DNA from: Mallotus nudiflorus
Lineage: Eukaryota > Streptophyta > Magnoliopsida > Malpighiales > Euphorbiaceae
DNA: 64,000 bases
Direction of reading: 5' to 3'
NCBI GenBank assembly: GCA_947683625.1
Contig: CANTUR010000609.1
Span: forward strand, 62,001 to 126,000
Below the pieces are notes generated by a model. It worked only from the letters and a program-made list of their open reading frames with translations. It ran no database searches and was not told the DNA's origin. Position numbers and translations under genes: made by a program. Of the stretch, positions 32,088 through 44,835 are shown in pieces (the stretch's first letter is position 1; each line of letters begins with the position of its first letter).

Positions 32088-34546
32088 CAGTATAGTACTT
32101 ATATTTATATTTATGTAATTTATACATGCATTTTAAACAGATAATTAAAAACAATTTTCATATCAGCACACCAATGAAAATTAAGTGGAGGATCGAAGCA
32201 AAATCCTAAATTTTTTTCCACAAGCTCAATCATTGAACCTCATTAGCCAATAGGCTCACTTAAATATAAGAATATTCCTCTTTTCCAATTTCACAGTGAA
32301 TTGAATCCAAGACACTAAGTCAATTGAGGTTCCCCAATCTCATTGTCGGCACGACTGACCCCGAGACACTAAATCAACTGAGCTTTCATAGTCACACCAC
32401 CCTCTAACCACAAATCTCAATAATCAATTTTTCCATATCTCAAATCATATAATCTCATATCAATAAAAATTTTATAGCCTAGCATCTAGTGTACTATTGT
32501 GCAATAGTCCTAGTGTAGCCCACTAGGTAACACGTTCTACTACTATCCTCCAAAAATAACATAACACAATAACACAAATCAATATCAATAACAAACAGCA
32601 TCTAATAATCACAATTAATATTCACATTTATATTTATGAAAACATATATATAATAGCAATAACAATAATAAATAGCATTTAATGCAATATAGCATAATAA
32701 AATTCATATTTATTAAAAATATGGATGCCAATAATATTTTCTACATGCAATGCATACATAAAATAATAACTCATAGGTGGAATGCGCTCCTCTATGATGA
32801 CTCGACTGACCCTGTCCTGTAGGTCTCAGTCTCGGTATGACTATAGGAAAAATATTAATAAAAGAATAATTAGGATTAAAATCCTAACTTTAAATAATTC
32901 TAGATTTCTAAGGAAAGACCCAATCTAAGACACGACTTAACAAAACTCAATATTTAACACAGACCGATGTCACATTTTACGAGAAATCTACCAAAAATTT
33001 GGCAGTCTCCTTTGTAAAACAGACATCCTTCTACTAAAAGTAGAGTCGGTCCTGCATGCAAGCACACTTCAAAATATTCCAAAACTCAACATCTCAAGTT
33101 GAGCCCCCGAACTACAATTCACGCCCAACTGAAAACCAACACAACAACAAATATAAAATAATATAATTGTTCTCAAATCTTCAATATATCATAAAATTTC
33201 AATTTACTAACACAATTTAATTTATTTATATAATAAAAATATAAAGATAATTCATTTTCCAAATAAATAATAAAATTCTAGTTCACAAATAATAATTGCC
33301 AATAAAATCCATTAATGGAATAAAATTTTCATTTTACAAATAAATTAGCATAAATTGTAAATAATTATTAAAATCACTTATTATTATTATAAAAATAATA
33401 AAATTCTCATTTTGGCTAAAAAGATAATAAATAAATTTATTCTTTGTTTAATTTCCCAAAAGTACTACTCATTAACTAATAATTGAAAAATAATCATAAA
33501 AATTATTTTTCTATTTTTTATTTAAAAGTACTCTAAAACAGTATAATTAACAATAATTTAATTAAAATCAAATATTTTTTTACCAATTTCTACTAATTTC
33601 TCAAAAATACATTTTTAAAAATAATCTTTCAAATTCCTATATCAAATTCTATACATAATTTCACAAAACTTTCTTCACAAACTTTAATCTACACAATATA
33701 TAAAATTTATTAAAAATATAAAAATTTTCCGACTCAGGACTGTCCGGAACAGTGATATGAACAATACACGATGCTTGAAAAATTCAAAAAATTATATAAA
33801 AATCACCATAAGCAAGATCACAACCTTTAAATCATTTCATCTCAAAGCAACTATATCTAATTAAATTGAATTCAAGCTCAATTTAACAAAATAACTAAAA
33901 ATCAACCTAAAATCAATTACCCAAAATTGAGGTGCTTCCCGGAGTTGCCTGGACAAATTGGATGAGGAAAATCGAAGCCTAAGATGTTAGGATTCGATCA
34001 AGACTAGCAGTGGCACTCGAGGTGTTTAGAAATGTTGCTAGTGATGTCCTCTCCAAACCAGCACAGAAGGAAAGAAGAGGAAAAGGAAGGAAAGGAGTAA
34101 GGGGAGTAGCTCGGCGGTGAAGGCGAGTTGCTGTCAGTGTTTGGCAACTTCTGGCGACAACATGGGGCACTGTAGTGGTAGTGGCAGGTGGGTGGTGGCG
34201 CTGCTGATGGGGAAGGGAAAAAGAAGGAAAAGAAGAGGAAGGAAAAGAAAAATAAAGGGAGGGGGAAGGAAAAAGAAAAAATCATTTTAACCCTTTTTTT
34301 TTAATTGTACAAAATAATTATTTTTAAAATAATAATAATATTCTAATATTTTATAATATAAATTCCTCCCAAAATATTTACATAACATACTCCAAAAATT
34401 ATTAAAATGTATTAAAATATATACATAACATACTCCAATAATTATTAAAATGTAAAATATTCCATTTAACACTAATTAAATAAAATAATAATTAAAACTC
34501 AATAATTCCCCTTTTAATTTAATAAATAAAAATATGGATCATAACA
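32088..34546 (-). repeat. Tekay-A 3' LTR, truncated at its far end
   Basis: It starts on the minus strand with TGTTATGATCC at 34546 and is collinear with 50918-49174 and then 39705-39185. The part equivalent to 38695-39184, including the CGTGACA-type terminus, is missing, and the break lies beside the trinucleotide array. The hairpin pair described under findings is at 32987-33043. Confidence 0.85.
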
Positions 34547-34560
34547 ATCTTCCCTCCTTA
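34547..34560 (-). promoter_or_regulatory. Tekay-A polypurine tract
   Basis: The minus strand reads TAAGGAGGGAAGAT directly before the 3' LTR, like the tracts of Tekay-B and Tekay-C. Confidence 0.8.
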
Positions 34561-34589
34561 CAAAAAATTCATCCTCAAATTTTAATAAC

Positions 34590-34935
34590 TGAAAAGAAAA
34601 TACATGGTTTCACTAATGAAAAAGATGGGGATATGCCATATACATCTCTGCTTGAGTCTCCCACGTGTGCTCTTCCACACTATTGCTCCTCCACAAGACT
34701 TTGACTATCAGAATATGCTTAAAATGAAACTATCAAACTTGATAGTTAACAATGGCAACTGGTTCTTCCTTGTACGTCAAATCATCATTCACTTCCACAC
34801 TTTAGGGTTGCAAAATATGTGAAGGATTCAAAATATACTTCCCGACCATCGATACATGAAACATTAGATGCCCTGCGACAAATTCGGAGGCAAACCCAAC
34901 TGATATACAACCATGCTAGCTCTCTCCAAAATCTC
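34590..34935 (-). pseudogene. Tekay-A chromodomain region
   Basis: The minus strand reads DDLTYKEEPVAIV, then VLWRSNSVEEHTWETQAEM and AYPHLFH before a stop at about 34605. This is the C-terminal chromodomain shared by Tekay/Del integrases, thought to steer insertion to heterochromatin. The opposite-strand frame 34604-34822 is a shadow. Confidence 0.75.
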
Positions 34936-35890
34936 AAAAGGTCCTAAATATCTTGATGCCAACTTTTCCTTTTTGCCAAATCTCATACTACCTTTAATTG
35001 GTGACACCTTCAAGAATACATAATCCTTAACTTAAAATTCCACATCCTCATGCTTCTAGTCTGCATAACTCTTCTACCTGCTAGCTCCTATTTCCTATCT
35101 CCTTCTAATCCATCCTGAATAATTTCTGGGCCAATTAGCTCTCTTTCTCCAACTTCATTCCAACACAGAGGGGATCTACATTTTCTTCGATAGAAAGCTT
35201 CATATGGTACCATCTCAACACTGTTATAGTAGCTGTTGTTAAAAGAAAATTCTACTAATGGTAGATGATCATTCAAACTGCCTCTAAGATTCATTACACA
35301 CATTCTCAACATGTCTTAAAGTGTTTGGATCATTCTCTCAAACTGACCATCCATTTGATGATGAAAAGCAATACTAAAATCAAGCCTGGTACCCATCGCT
35401 TCTTGCAACTACTGCCAAAATCAAGAGGTAAACACCAAACCTTTATAAAAAATAATGGAAACAGGGACCCTATGAAGACACACAATATTCTTGATGTACA
35501 GCCTAGCCAACTTGGCCATTGAAAAAGTAGCTTTAATTGGCATAAAGTGAGCTGACTTGGTTAACCTGTCCACTATGACCCAGATGGAATCATATCTATC
35601 CTTTAAATGAGGTAACCCTATCATAAAATACATTGTGACTCTCTCCTATTTCCATTCAGGAATTAGAAAAGATTGAAGCTTCCCATAAGGCTTATGATGC
35701 TTTACTTTCACTTGCTGACAAGTAAAACACTCATAGATAAATTCAACTACATCTTTCTTTATCATCAACCCTTGGTCTACTAATTTGTGCATCTCTTGGA
35801 TTAACGGTCTCCTTTCCACACTAGTGTGAGTAAGACTACCCGAGGACTTTCTACTCAAGACATCTAATACCACATTAGCCTTGCCTGGGT
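34936..35890 (-). pseudogene. Tekay-A integrase with internal deletion
   Basis: The piece 35633-35421 carries DSIWVIVDRLTKSAHFMPI. At the place of the second catalytic aspartate it reads IIFYKG where relatives have ISDRG, so that residue is lost. The piece 35312-35088 has HLPLVEFSFNNSYYNS and CRSPLCWNEVGE. In 36023-35646 the RNase H end (VDQGLMIKK) runs straight into DVVEFIYECFTCQQVK. About 300 bp present in Tekay-B and Tekay-C, holding the two histidines of the HHCC zinc site, are missing without loss of frame. Confidence 0.85.
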
Positions 35891-36480
35891 GATACAAGAT
35901 ATCATAATTATAATCCTTTAGAAGCTCTATGCATCTTCTTTGTCTAAGATTCAAATCTCTTTGTTGAAAGATATAATTTAGACTATTGTTATCAATATAA
36001 ATTTCACATGTCACTCCGTACAAATAATTCCTTCAAATCTTGAGAGCAAAGATAATAATAACCATTTCTAGGTCATGAATAGGATAGTTATGTTCGTGCT
36101 TCTTTAATTTTCTAGTAGTAGTACCCTGCCATTTTGCATTAATAAATAACCTAGGCAAACTGTGGAAGCATCACAAAATATAGTGAACTTGTCTACTCAA
36201 TTAGGAAAAGTTAACACTGGAGTTGTAGTCAACTTTTCCATTAGTAGTTAAAAGCTATTCATACATGCTTCTGACCACACATACTTCACATTCTTCTGAG
36301 TTAGGCGAGTCACAGGTGTTGCAATTCTTGAGAAATCCTAAACAAACCTCTTATAACTCCCTGCCAAACCTAAAAAACTTTGAATCTCTATAATTATAGT
36401 CAATCTACCCCACTCAAACACTACTTCAATCTTCTATGGATCAACCTAAATGTTATCCTTAAACACTATGTGGCTAAGGA
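35891..36480 (-). pseudogene. Tekay-A RNase H
   Basis: The minus-strand phrases EIYIDNNSLNYIFQQRDLN (usually TDHKSLKYIF), LLKDYNYDILYHPGKANVV and LSRKSSGSL belong to the RNase H and tether region. The first catalytic part near 36200 is broken by stops and frame changes. Confidence 0.8.
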
Positions 36481-37098
36481 ATACCACACTTTCTAGCTAA
36501 AAATTGCACTTTGAGAACTTAGTATAAAGTTATTGTTCTCTTAGTATTTGTAGCATCGATCTCAAGTGATATATATATGTTCTTCCATACTCTTTGAATA
36601 CACCAGTATATCATCAATAAAAATAATCATGAACTAATCCAAGAATGGTCTAAACACCCTATTCATCATATCCATAAAGGATGTTGGTGCATTGGTTAAT
36701 CCGAAGGACATTACTATAAAGTCATAATGGTTATATCTAATACGGAATGCCAATTCAGGAACATCAGCTTCACTAATCCGTAATTGATGATAGCCAGACC
36801 TTAAATTGATCTTAGAAAAGAACTGTGCACCCTGAACCTGATCAAACAAATCATGTATCCTCGAAAGAGGATACTTGTTCTTAACAGTCACCTTATTCAA
36901 TTCCCTGTAATCAATGCACAGTCTTAGAGTACCATCTTTTTTCTTTATTAACAATACTGATGCACCCCAAGGAGAAGTACTGGGTTTTATGAAATGCTTG
37001 TCTAGCAACTCTTGCAACTGCTCTTTTAACTTTGTAGGAGCCATCCTATAAGGTAGCATAGAGATAAGAGCTGTACTTGGAACCACATCAATATAGAA
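36481..37098 (-). pseudogene. Tekay-A reverse transcriptase
   Basis: The clean piece 37086-36634 has YRMAPTKLKEQLQELLDKHF, STSPWGASVLLIKKKDGTLR, DYRELNKVTVKNKYPLSRI, FSKINLRSGYHQLRI and VMSFGLTNAP. The catalytic box FIDDILVYSK follows near 36623-36590 after a stop. Known gypsy motifs are otherwise intact up to this point. Confidence 0.9.
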
Positions 37099-37650
37099 TT
37101 AAATCTCCCTATAAGATGGTAAACCCAATAATTCATTAGGGAAGATATTTGGAAACTCACATGCTATAGAAACATTTGAGATGGATGTCAGTTCTGTTAT
37201 AGTGTCCTTGACCAATGCTAAGTATCCTCGATACCTTTTTCTCAGTATCTTCCTTACTGCAATAACAGAAATAAGATTATAAGATGTAAAACTCTTATCA
37301 CCCATAAACTTGAATTCCTCTTCACTTAGAATTCTGAAAATCACCTCCTTGTTATGACAATCCATAATAGCATAGTGCTTAAACAACCAATCTATTCCCA
37401 AGTTTACATCGAAGTCCATCATATCCAATAATACTAACTCTATGGGTAGCTCTTTGCCTTCAACCAACATAAGACACCTAAAAAGAATGATGTCGATGTC
37501 CAACAAATCATTTAAAGGCATGGAAACTAATAAAGGAATTACCATTCTCACAGCTTACCAACTCAATTTTGAAATAAAAACAGGGGATATAAAAGAATGG
37601 ATAGATAAAGTGTACCTACTACATCCATATTGGATGCTTAAGCATCCTGC
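37099..37650 (-). pseudogene. Tekay-A protease region and start of pol
   Basis: The piece 37551-37099 (150 codons) contains PLLVSMPLNDLLDIDI, VLLDMMDFDVNLGIDWL and KEVIFRIPSEEEF-like blocks, the usual sequence between the gypsy protease active site and reverse transcriptase. The DSGAT active-site phrase upstream of 37560 cannot be made out and is presumably in the damaged stretch 37560-37650. Confidence 0.75.
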
Positions 37651-38520
37651 TGTGTGAGAGTAAAAACTCTGGCTTGTCATCTGCCTCCTTACTGGTTGGT
37701 AGAAGCCTACCCATATCCTCTAACACTGCCTCTACTTCCTCTACCTCACCTTTGCTGGCCTACAAACTGAGAGGTGCTCAGGTACTGAAATGCCAATGGC
37801 TGAAACTAAGCTGGAGCTATACAAACTAAAGACGACTATAGGAACTGATGTTGAAAACTAGAATAAGGGCATAATCTAAAAAAAAGCCCAGTCTGTCCAC
37901 ATTTGTAGCACATTCTTAGAGCCATATAGCACGATCCTCAATGGACTCTCCCACAAGTCTGATAAGTACTGGTTGTAGATCCTATGCTACCATAGCCTAA
38001 AACTCTGATCGCTACTACTGCTGGTAGCACCTAAACCAAATTTCATAGGTCTATGTGGTCCAATATGGCCATGTCTACCTCTCCTCTAGACCCTATACTG
38101 AGGTCTCTAGCCTTGCCGAAAAGATTCTATGTGCTGACTACTAGTGCCCACTTAAAATGTTATATGTTAAGCACCTAGAAATCCTCTTACACTAGCATAA
38201 AATACTGCTACTTCTGGGTATAACATAATATGAGCTCCCTATTGAAATAGAGGTTGCATAGGCTGCACTGCCTAGGATATAGTTGTTGCACCCTGCTGAA
38301 CTCATGGTGCATAAGCAGCTTCCTTAAAATCCTAGCCTACAAGTTCAACACCTTGCAGCTCTCACTATCTATGATGACTTGCTGCTTCTCTACCTCTACC
38401 CCTATGCCTAGTTGGCAATTCAAGGGGTGAACCTCATTCTCGTAAGACTCTCCATCATCGGCTTTATCAACTGGTGGACCGACTCGCGCTCACCACATTC
38501 TAAAAAGAATAGAAATAAAA
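37651..38520 (-). pseudogene. Tekay-A gag with central deletion
   Basis: The N-terminal segment near 38470-38300 matches the start of Tekay-B gag. The zinc knuckle is seen as CYKCGQTGLFFRLCPYS (about 37920-37870), with the histidine replaced. The retrotransposon gag domain present in Tekay-B at about 42350-42930 is missing: similarity jumps from about 38200 directly to the segment before the knuckle. This is a deletion of roughly 600-700 bp. Confidence 0.7.
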
Positions 38521-38677
38521 CATACAATATACAATTCAAAAAACATAGAAATCCTAACAGTTACGCGGAATTCTAAAGTAAGGAAAATTTTTCAAAGACA
38601 TAATCAAACCTTATTACTACATTAGTTTTAAAGAAAATTCAAACTCTAGTAACATAGGTCCAACCATACTAAACCTA

Positions 38678-38691
38678 GGCTCTAATACTAA
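38678..38691 (-). promoter_or_regulatory. Tekay-A primer binding site
   Basis: The minus strand reads TTAGTATTAGAGCC, four bases inside the LTR, close to TTGGTATCAGAGCC in Tekay-B (initiator tRNA-Met type). Confidence 0.75.
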
Positions 38692-38694
38692 TTT

Positions 38695-39705
38695 TGTTAC
38701 AACCCAAATCTAGGAGTCATGATTGGTGCTAAGGAATAGGAATTCATATGAATCTGGAAGTCGTAGCATGCCTAAACTATAACTACACACCAAACATCAA
38801 CACAAATTTATCTCAGAATTAAAATTTTTCATGATATAAAGAATTCCATAAATAATATCTCAATAAAATATCTTTACAATAGACAGGTACACAACCACTA
38901 TCAACATCATCATCAGAAACTACAACAAATACATACTACTACAAGTACAAACTACTACTACAACGTCTAATAAAAGACAAGGAAAATGTAGTTTAAAATT
39001 TACATAAATCAACTAGAGAAGAAAGAGTCCAGTGAATAAAGAGTCCAATGAAGAGAACTATTATAAGAGGTCTAATAAGATAAGTCCTAAAAAAATAATT
39101 GAGGGGGGTCAAATCTCACTGAGTGAATTATTATTATTATATATATACATGCAACCTAAGCATACAAGAAATCAAGGATCAATATAGTATTTATATATTT
39201 ATATTTATGTAATTTATACATGCATTTCAAGCAGATGATTAAAAATAATTGTTATATTAGCACACCAATGGAAATTAAGTAGATGATCGGAGCAGAACCC
39301 TAAAAAAATTTTCGCAACCTCAATCACTGAACCTTACTAGCCAACATGCTCACTTAAATCCAAAATATTCCTCTTTTCCAATTTGACAATGGATTGGACT
39401 CGAGATACTAAGTCAATTGAGCTTCTGTAATCTCACTACCAGTATGACTGGCCCCGAGATACTAGGTCAACCGAGCTTCCGCAATCACACCACTCTCTAA
39501 CCATAAATCTCAATAATCAATTTTTCCATATCTCAAATTATATAATCTCATTTTAATAAAAAATTTATAGCCTAGCATCTAGCGTACTATTGTGCAATAG
39601 TCTTAGTATAACGATAATAATAATAAATAACATTTAATACAATATAGCTTAATAAAATTCATATTTATTAAAAATATGGATGCCAATAATATTTTCTACA
39701 TGCAA
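38695..39705 (-). repeat. Tekay-A 5' LTR, distal part
   Basis: The minus-strand end reads CTAGATTTGGGTTGTAACA. It continues collinearly with 49174-50918 once Tekay-B is removed. It contains the TCACTGAGTGA motif (39117-39127) followed on the minus strand by a C-rich tract. Confidence 0.88.
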
Positions 39706-41841
39706 TGTTTTTATAACCAAAATTTTAATTAATAATAATTTAATTACTGGATTATTTAGTGTCAATTATAATTTAATTATTTGTGAGTGTATAAATAATT
39801 TAGGAGAAATTTAGATTTTTAAAATATTAGAGTATTATTATTATTTTAAAAGTTATTATTATTTTTTATAATTATAAAAAAAAGTACAAAATGATTTTTT
39901 TTCTTTCTTTTCTTCCCTCTTCTCTTCTTCTTCTTCCACCCGATAATGCCACCACCACCATCACTATCCAGCCATATTGATGCCACCCGCTGATGTCACT
40001 GAGCTGCTTGATGCTGCCAACACCTCCAACTTCTTGTGAGACCCCTCCCTCTTCTTCCTCTTTTTTTTTATCTCGGTTGTCGGATTACTCAAAGACTTAT
40101 CGACAATGATTCTGGCCACTCTAGCTGCCGCCACCGGTCTTGATCAGAAGCCTTTCCTCCAGGCTTCATTTCCCCTTATTCAATTCATCCGGGCAACTCC
40201 AGTAATGACCCCAATTTTGAGAAATTGAATTTAGGTTAATTTTTAGTATTTTGTTAAATTAAGCTTAAATTGATTTAATTAGATATATTTGCTTTAAGAT
40301 TATATGTAAATGAGGTTGTGATTTAACTAATGGTGATTTTTAATTATTTTGATGATTTGAGAAATTATATTATGTTATTGTATATTTTGTGATGATGGTT
40401 CTCAGTTGGGCGTGAATTGTAGTTCGGGGGCCTAACTCGAGATGTTAAGCTTTGGTATATTTGAAGTGTGTTTTCGTGCAGGAATGACTCTACTATTAGT
40501 TTTGATTCTTTTATTAGAGTTGTATCTTGATGTGACATCGGTTTGTTTTAAGTTTTGAGTCTTTTATTAGAGTTGTATCTTATATCGAGTTTTCTCTAGA
40601 AATCTAGAATATATAATATCTAATTATTTTATTATTACTTTTCTATAGCTTCACCGAGACCGAGGCCTATAGGATCGAGCCAGTAGAGTCATTTTAGAGG
40701 AGCGCACTCAACCTGTAAGTTATTACCATATGTATGCATTGCATGTAGAAATTATTATTGGCATCCATATTGTTAATAAATATGAATTTTATATTCCTAT
40801 GTTGCCTTAAATGTTGATTGTTATATATACATATATATATAATGTTGAATATTTATTTATATAAATTGGATACTATTCATATGTAATATATGATCTTATT
40901 ATTTTATTTATGAAATAATATTTTAGAGGATAGTTGTAGAACGTGCTACCTAGTGGGCTGTATTAGGGCTATTGCACAGCAGTACATTAGATGTTGGGCT
41001 ATAATTTTAATTGATATGAGATATGATTAAATTGATTATTGAGATTTTTGGTAAGAGAGTGGTGTGACTGTGGAAGCTCGATTGACTGAGTGTCTTAGGA
41101 TCAATCGTGCTGGGAGTGAGACTGTGAAAGTTCGGTTGACTTAGTGTCTCAAGGCTAATATATTATCAAAAATTGAGAAGAGAAATATGTTTAGAATTAA
41201 ATGAGCATATTGGCTAATGAGATTCAGTGATCAAGGTTATAAAATATTTTAGGGTTTTGCTCTGATCCTTCACCTATATCTTTCTACATTTATTTGTTTA
41301 TTGTGAAATGTGATTTCAAGCATCTGTATGAAATGTATGTATAAAATAAATAAATATAAATATATAAATATTATTATATTGATGCTTGAATGTTTGTGTA
41401 CTTAGGTTGCATGCATATATATAATAATGATTCACTCAGTGAGGTCTGAGCCCCCCCCAATTATTTTTCAAGATCCTTCTCATTGGAGCTCTCATAGTAG
41501 TTCCCTTTACTAGACCCTTTCCTTTATGGTTGATCTATGTAAACTTTAAATTATCCTCTCATTATATTGCTAGACGTTGCAGTAGTATTGCATACTTATT
41601 GTATTCTTTGGTTGTTATTAATGGTGGTTATGTATTTTGATTATTGTAAAATATTTTATTAAGATATAATTTATAGAGATTCTTTTTAATTATTATAAGT
41701 TTTAATTTTGAGCATATTTTTGTTTATGTTTTGTATGAGTTGAGTTTTTTTTTAATATTTTAAGACTTACTACAGGTTTCAGATCCTTGCGAATTCCCGT
41801 TCCCTAGCACCTGTCATTATCCCTGAGTTTAGGTCACGACA
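39706..41841 (+). repeat. Tekay-B 5' LTR
   Basis: It begins TGTTTTTATAACC and ends GGTCACGACA (2136 bp). Relative to the 3' LTR the hairpin segment is missing near 40490, where a segment containing 'TTTTATTAGAGTTGTATCTT' is present twice. The motif TCACTCAGTGA with a following C run lies at about 41432-41458. Confidence 0.9.
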
Positions 41842-41844
41842 AAG

Positions 41845-41858
41845 TTGGTATCAGAGCC
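41845..41858 (+). promoter_or_regulatory. Tekay-B primer binding site (initiator tRNA-Met)
   Basis: TTGGTATCAGAGCC, three bases after the LTR, is the standard form and unmutated. Confidence 0.85.
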
Positions 41859-42031
41859 TAGGTTTAGTATGGTTGGACCTAGGTTACTAGAGTTTGAGTT
41901 TTCTTTAAAACTACTACAATAATTATGTTTGATTATGTCTTTGAAAGTCTTCCTTGCTTTAGAATTCCATGTAACTGTTAAGATGTCTATTTTTTTTGTC
42001 TGAATTGTGCTTGTTTTTGTTCTTTTCAGAA

Positions 42032-43430
42032 TGAGGAGGAGAGCGTGAGTCACTCCATCGGTCATTGAGGCCGACGATAAGGAGTCCTACTAGGATAAGA
42101 TTCTTCCTCTTGAGTCATCGATTAAGTGTAGGGGTAAAGGTAGAGGTAGACCTAGAGGAGTGGCAGGTCATCATAGATAGAGAGAGTTATAGGATAAGGA
42201 ACCTGCAGGCTAGGATTTTAAGAGATATGCTTTTGCACCAGGAGTTTAGTAGGGTGCAGCAGCTATACCCCAAGTTATACCACCTTTACAACCTTTATAT
42301 TAATAGGGAGTTTAGGGTATGTTTGACCCTGAGGCATCTTTGTTCTACACCATAGTTGACAGGATATCTTTTGATGGGACTTCAGACCCATTCAATTTTC
42401 TTCATGTGATTAAGTCAAGGACTCAAACTGTATACACTGAGTATCATCAAATTTTGATTATTGAGTTGTCAGTTGAGGGGCCAGCATTATAGTGGTTTGT
42501 TTAGGTCATCTAGCCCCATATGACTACATTGACTTGGGCTCAGTTTAGAGAGCAATTCATGAGACAATTTTTCCCAGAGCCAATCCGAATGAGTTACAAG
42601 CTCCAATTGACGAGTATTTCCAAAGGCAATAGGTCGGTAGAGGATAACACCAAAGAGTTTCTTCGGTTGCCTAGATATGCTAAAGACACGATGAGGGATC
42701 AGTATTTTACTATCACCACCTATATTACTATATTGGATTTTGCATTTGCTAGAATACCAACTGCAGGCTTGACTCTCAAGTCGGTGATTAAGCTAGCTAA
42801 GGAGATCGAGCTTAGGCTTATCAAGTAGGGAGTTATGCCTAGCTACTATCAGATGAGAGGTATCAAAGTAGGAAGATATCAGGATACTCTATACTCAACA
42901 TTTCATATTAGCTCCAGTGTCAGCCCAAAGGATTTATTTAGCAGGGCCAGAGACCCAGTAGAGAGTCCATAGGAGTAGCAGACATGGTCATAGTGGGACC
43001 CATAAACCTATCAGATTCAATTTAGGTGCTACTAGTAGTAGTAGCATACAGAGTTTTGAATACGATAGCATAAGATATGTAGCCAATGCCTACTAGACAT
43101 GTAAGGAGTCCATCAAGGATCATGTTATATGGGTCCGGGGGCATGTTTTCGATGTGGATAGATGGGACATTGTGCTAGATCTTGTCCCTATTATAGTTTT
43201 CAACAGTAGTTTCCTAAGTCCTCTTTAGCTGGCGTAGCTCCAGCTCAGTTTCAGCCGCTATCATTTTAGTACCCGAGCACTTCTCAATTTGTTGCCCAAC
43301 AAGGGCGAGGCAGAGGGGGTAGAGGCAATGTTAGAGGATTTGGATAGGTTTTTACTAGCCAGTAGGGAAGTAAAGGCTAGGCCAGAGTCTTTACTCATAC
43401 TCAGTAGGAAACTCATGCATTTAATGCAGT
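42032..43430 (+). pseudogene. Tekay-B gag
   Basis: The ATG at 42032 begins MRRRA, as in Tekay-C (MRCA). The gag domain is visible as SFDGTSDPFNFLHVIKSRT (about 42365-42425) and LTWAQFREQFMRQFFPEPIR (42526-42590). The zinc knuckle is CFRCG, stop, MGHCARSC (43144-43185), where a CAG codon has become TAG. Many other stops also replace glutamine codons. Confidence 0.82.
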
Positions 43431-43990
43431 GGTAACAGGTACACTGCTAGTATATTTTATTGGTGCTAGAGTTTTAATTGATCCAGTGCTACCCATTCTT
43501 TTGTGTCTCCTATTTTGCTTCGAAATTGAGTTGGCAAGCTGTGAGGATGGAAATTCCTTTATCAGTTTTTGCACCTCTAAGTGATTCATTGGGCGCCGAC
43601 GTGATTCTTTTTGGGTGCTGACATGATTCTTCTTGGATGTCCTTTATTGGTGGAAGGTGGAGAGCTAGTTGTAGACTTGGTGTTGCTGGATGTAATGAAT
43701 TAATGTAATCTTAGGTATGGATTGGTTGCCTCAGCGTCATGCTATTGTGAATTGTCGTAGCAAGGAGGTATTTTTAAAATTTTGGATGTTGTGGAATTCT
43801 AGTTTATGGGTGATAAGACTTTTGCACCTCAAAATCTTATTTTTGCTATTATGACAAATAAGATATTGAGAAAAGGGTGCCATGGATACTTGGCATTGGT
43901 GAAGGATACTACAACAGAACCGACATCTATCTCAGATGTTCTAGTAGCATGTCTTCTTTGATAAATTATCGGGTTTCCCACCTCATAGGG
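43431..43990 (+). pseudogene. Tekay-B protease
   Basis: Broken phrases FIGARVLI, then LAVRMEIPLSVFAPLSDSLG and GMDWLPQRHAIVNC-like pieces mark the protease and the following segment. A repeat of about 23 bp near 43594-43640 (GTGATTCTT.TTGG) shifts the frame. The active-site aspartate is not recognisable in frame. Confidence 0.65.
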
Positions 43991-44835
43991 AGATTAAATT
44001 CTATATTGATATGGTTCCAGGCATAACTCCTATCTTTATGCCACCTTATAGGATGGCTCCTATCATTATGCCACCTTATAGGATGGTTCCTATGGAGTTG
44101 AAGGAGTTAAAGGAGTAGTTGCAAGATTTACCGAAAAAGGGTTCTATAAGACCTAGTACTTCTTAGTGTGCACAGTCCTATTTGTGAAAAAGAAGGATGG
44201 TACCCTAAGATTGTGCATTAATTATAGAGAATTGAATAAGGTGACTATTAAGAACAAGTATCCTCTTCTGAGGATATATTATTTGTTCAATCAGCTTCAG
44301 GATTCATAGTTCTTTTCTAAGATTGACTTAAGGTTGGGCTATCATCAGTTACGGAGCAGTGAAGCCGATGTTTCTAAAATGGCATTCTGTACTAGAAATG
44401 GCCACCATGAGTTTTTGGTGATGTCCTTCAAGTTAACCAATGCACTAGCAGCTTTTATGGATTTGATGAATAAGGTGTTCAGACTATTTATGGATCAGTT
44501 TGTAGTGGTTTTCATTGATGATATACTGGTGTATTCGAGGAGTATGGAAGAGCATGTATATCACTTAAGAATAGTGCTACAAACACTGAGGGAGCATCAA
44601 CTTTATACTAAGTTCTCAAAGTGTGATTTTTGGTTGGAAAGTGTAGCATGCCTTGGGCATGTAGTGTCTAAGGATGGCATTCAAGTTGATCCATAGAAGA
44701 TTGAGGTAGTTTCTAAGTGGCTTAGACTGATAACAATCATTGAGATTAGAAGTTTCTTGGGTTTGGCTAGGTATTATAGGAGGTTTGTCCAAGATTTTTC
44801 AAGGATTACAACACCTATAACTTACCTAATTAAGA
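43991..44835 (+). pseudogene. Tekay-B reverse transcriptase
   Basis: A 33-bp tandem duplication (TATGCCACCTTATAGGATGG at about 44037 and 44070) lies near the start. Then follow VKKKDGTLRLCINYRELNK, and the clean piece 44334-44696 with GYHQLRSSEADVSKMAF, VMSFKLTNALAAFMDLMNKV and the catalytic box VFIDDILVYSR. FLGLARYYRRFVQDFSRI-like sequence closes the domain near 44820. Confidence 0.88.

Noticed and set aside
34004..34285. 93-codon minus-strand frame rich in F, S and P (also 50369-50800 and 53238-53573)
   Set aside because: All lie in pyrimidine-rich parts of Tekay LTRs and recur in each LTR copy with stops and shifts; they are low-complexity products.
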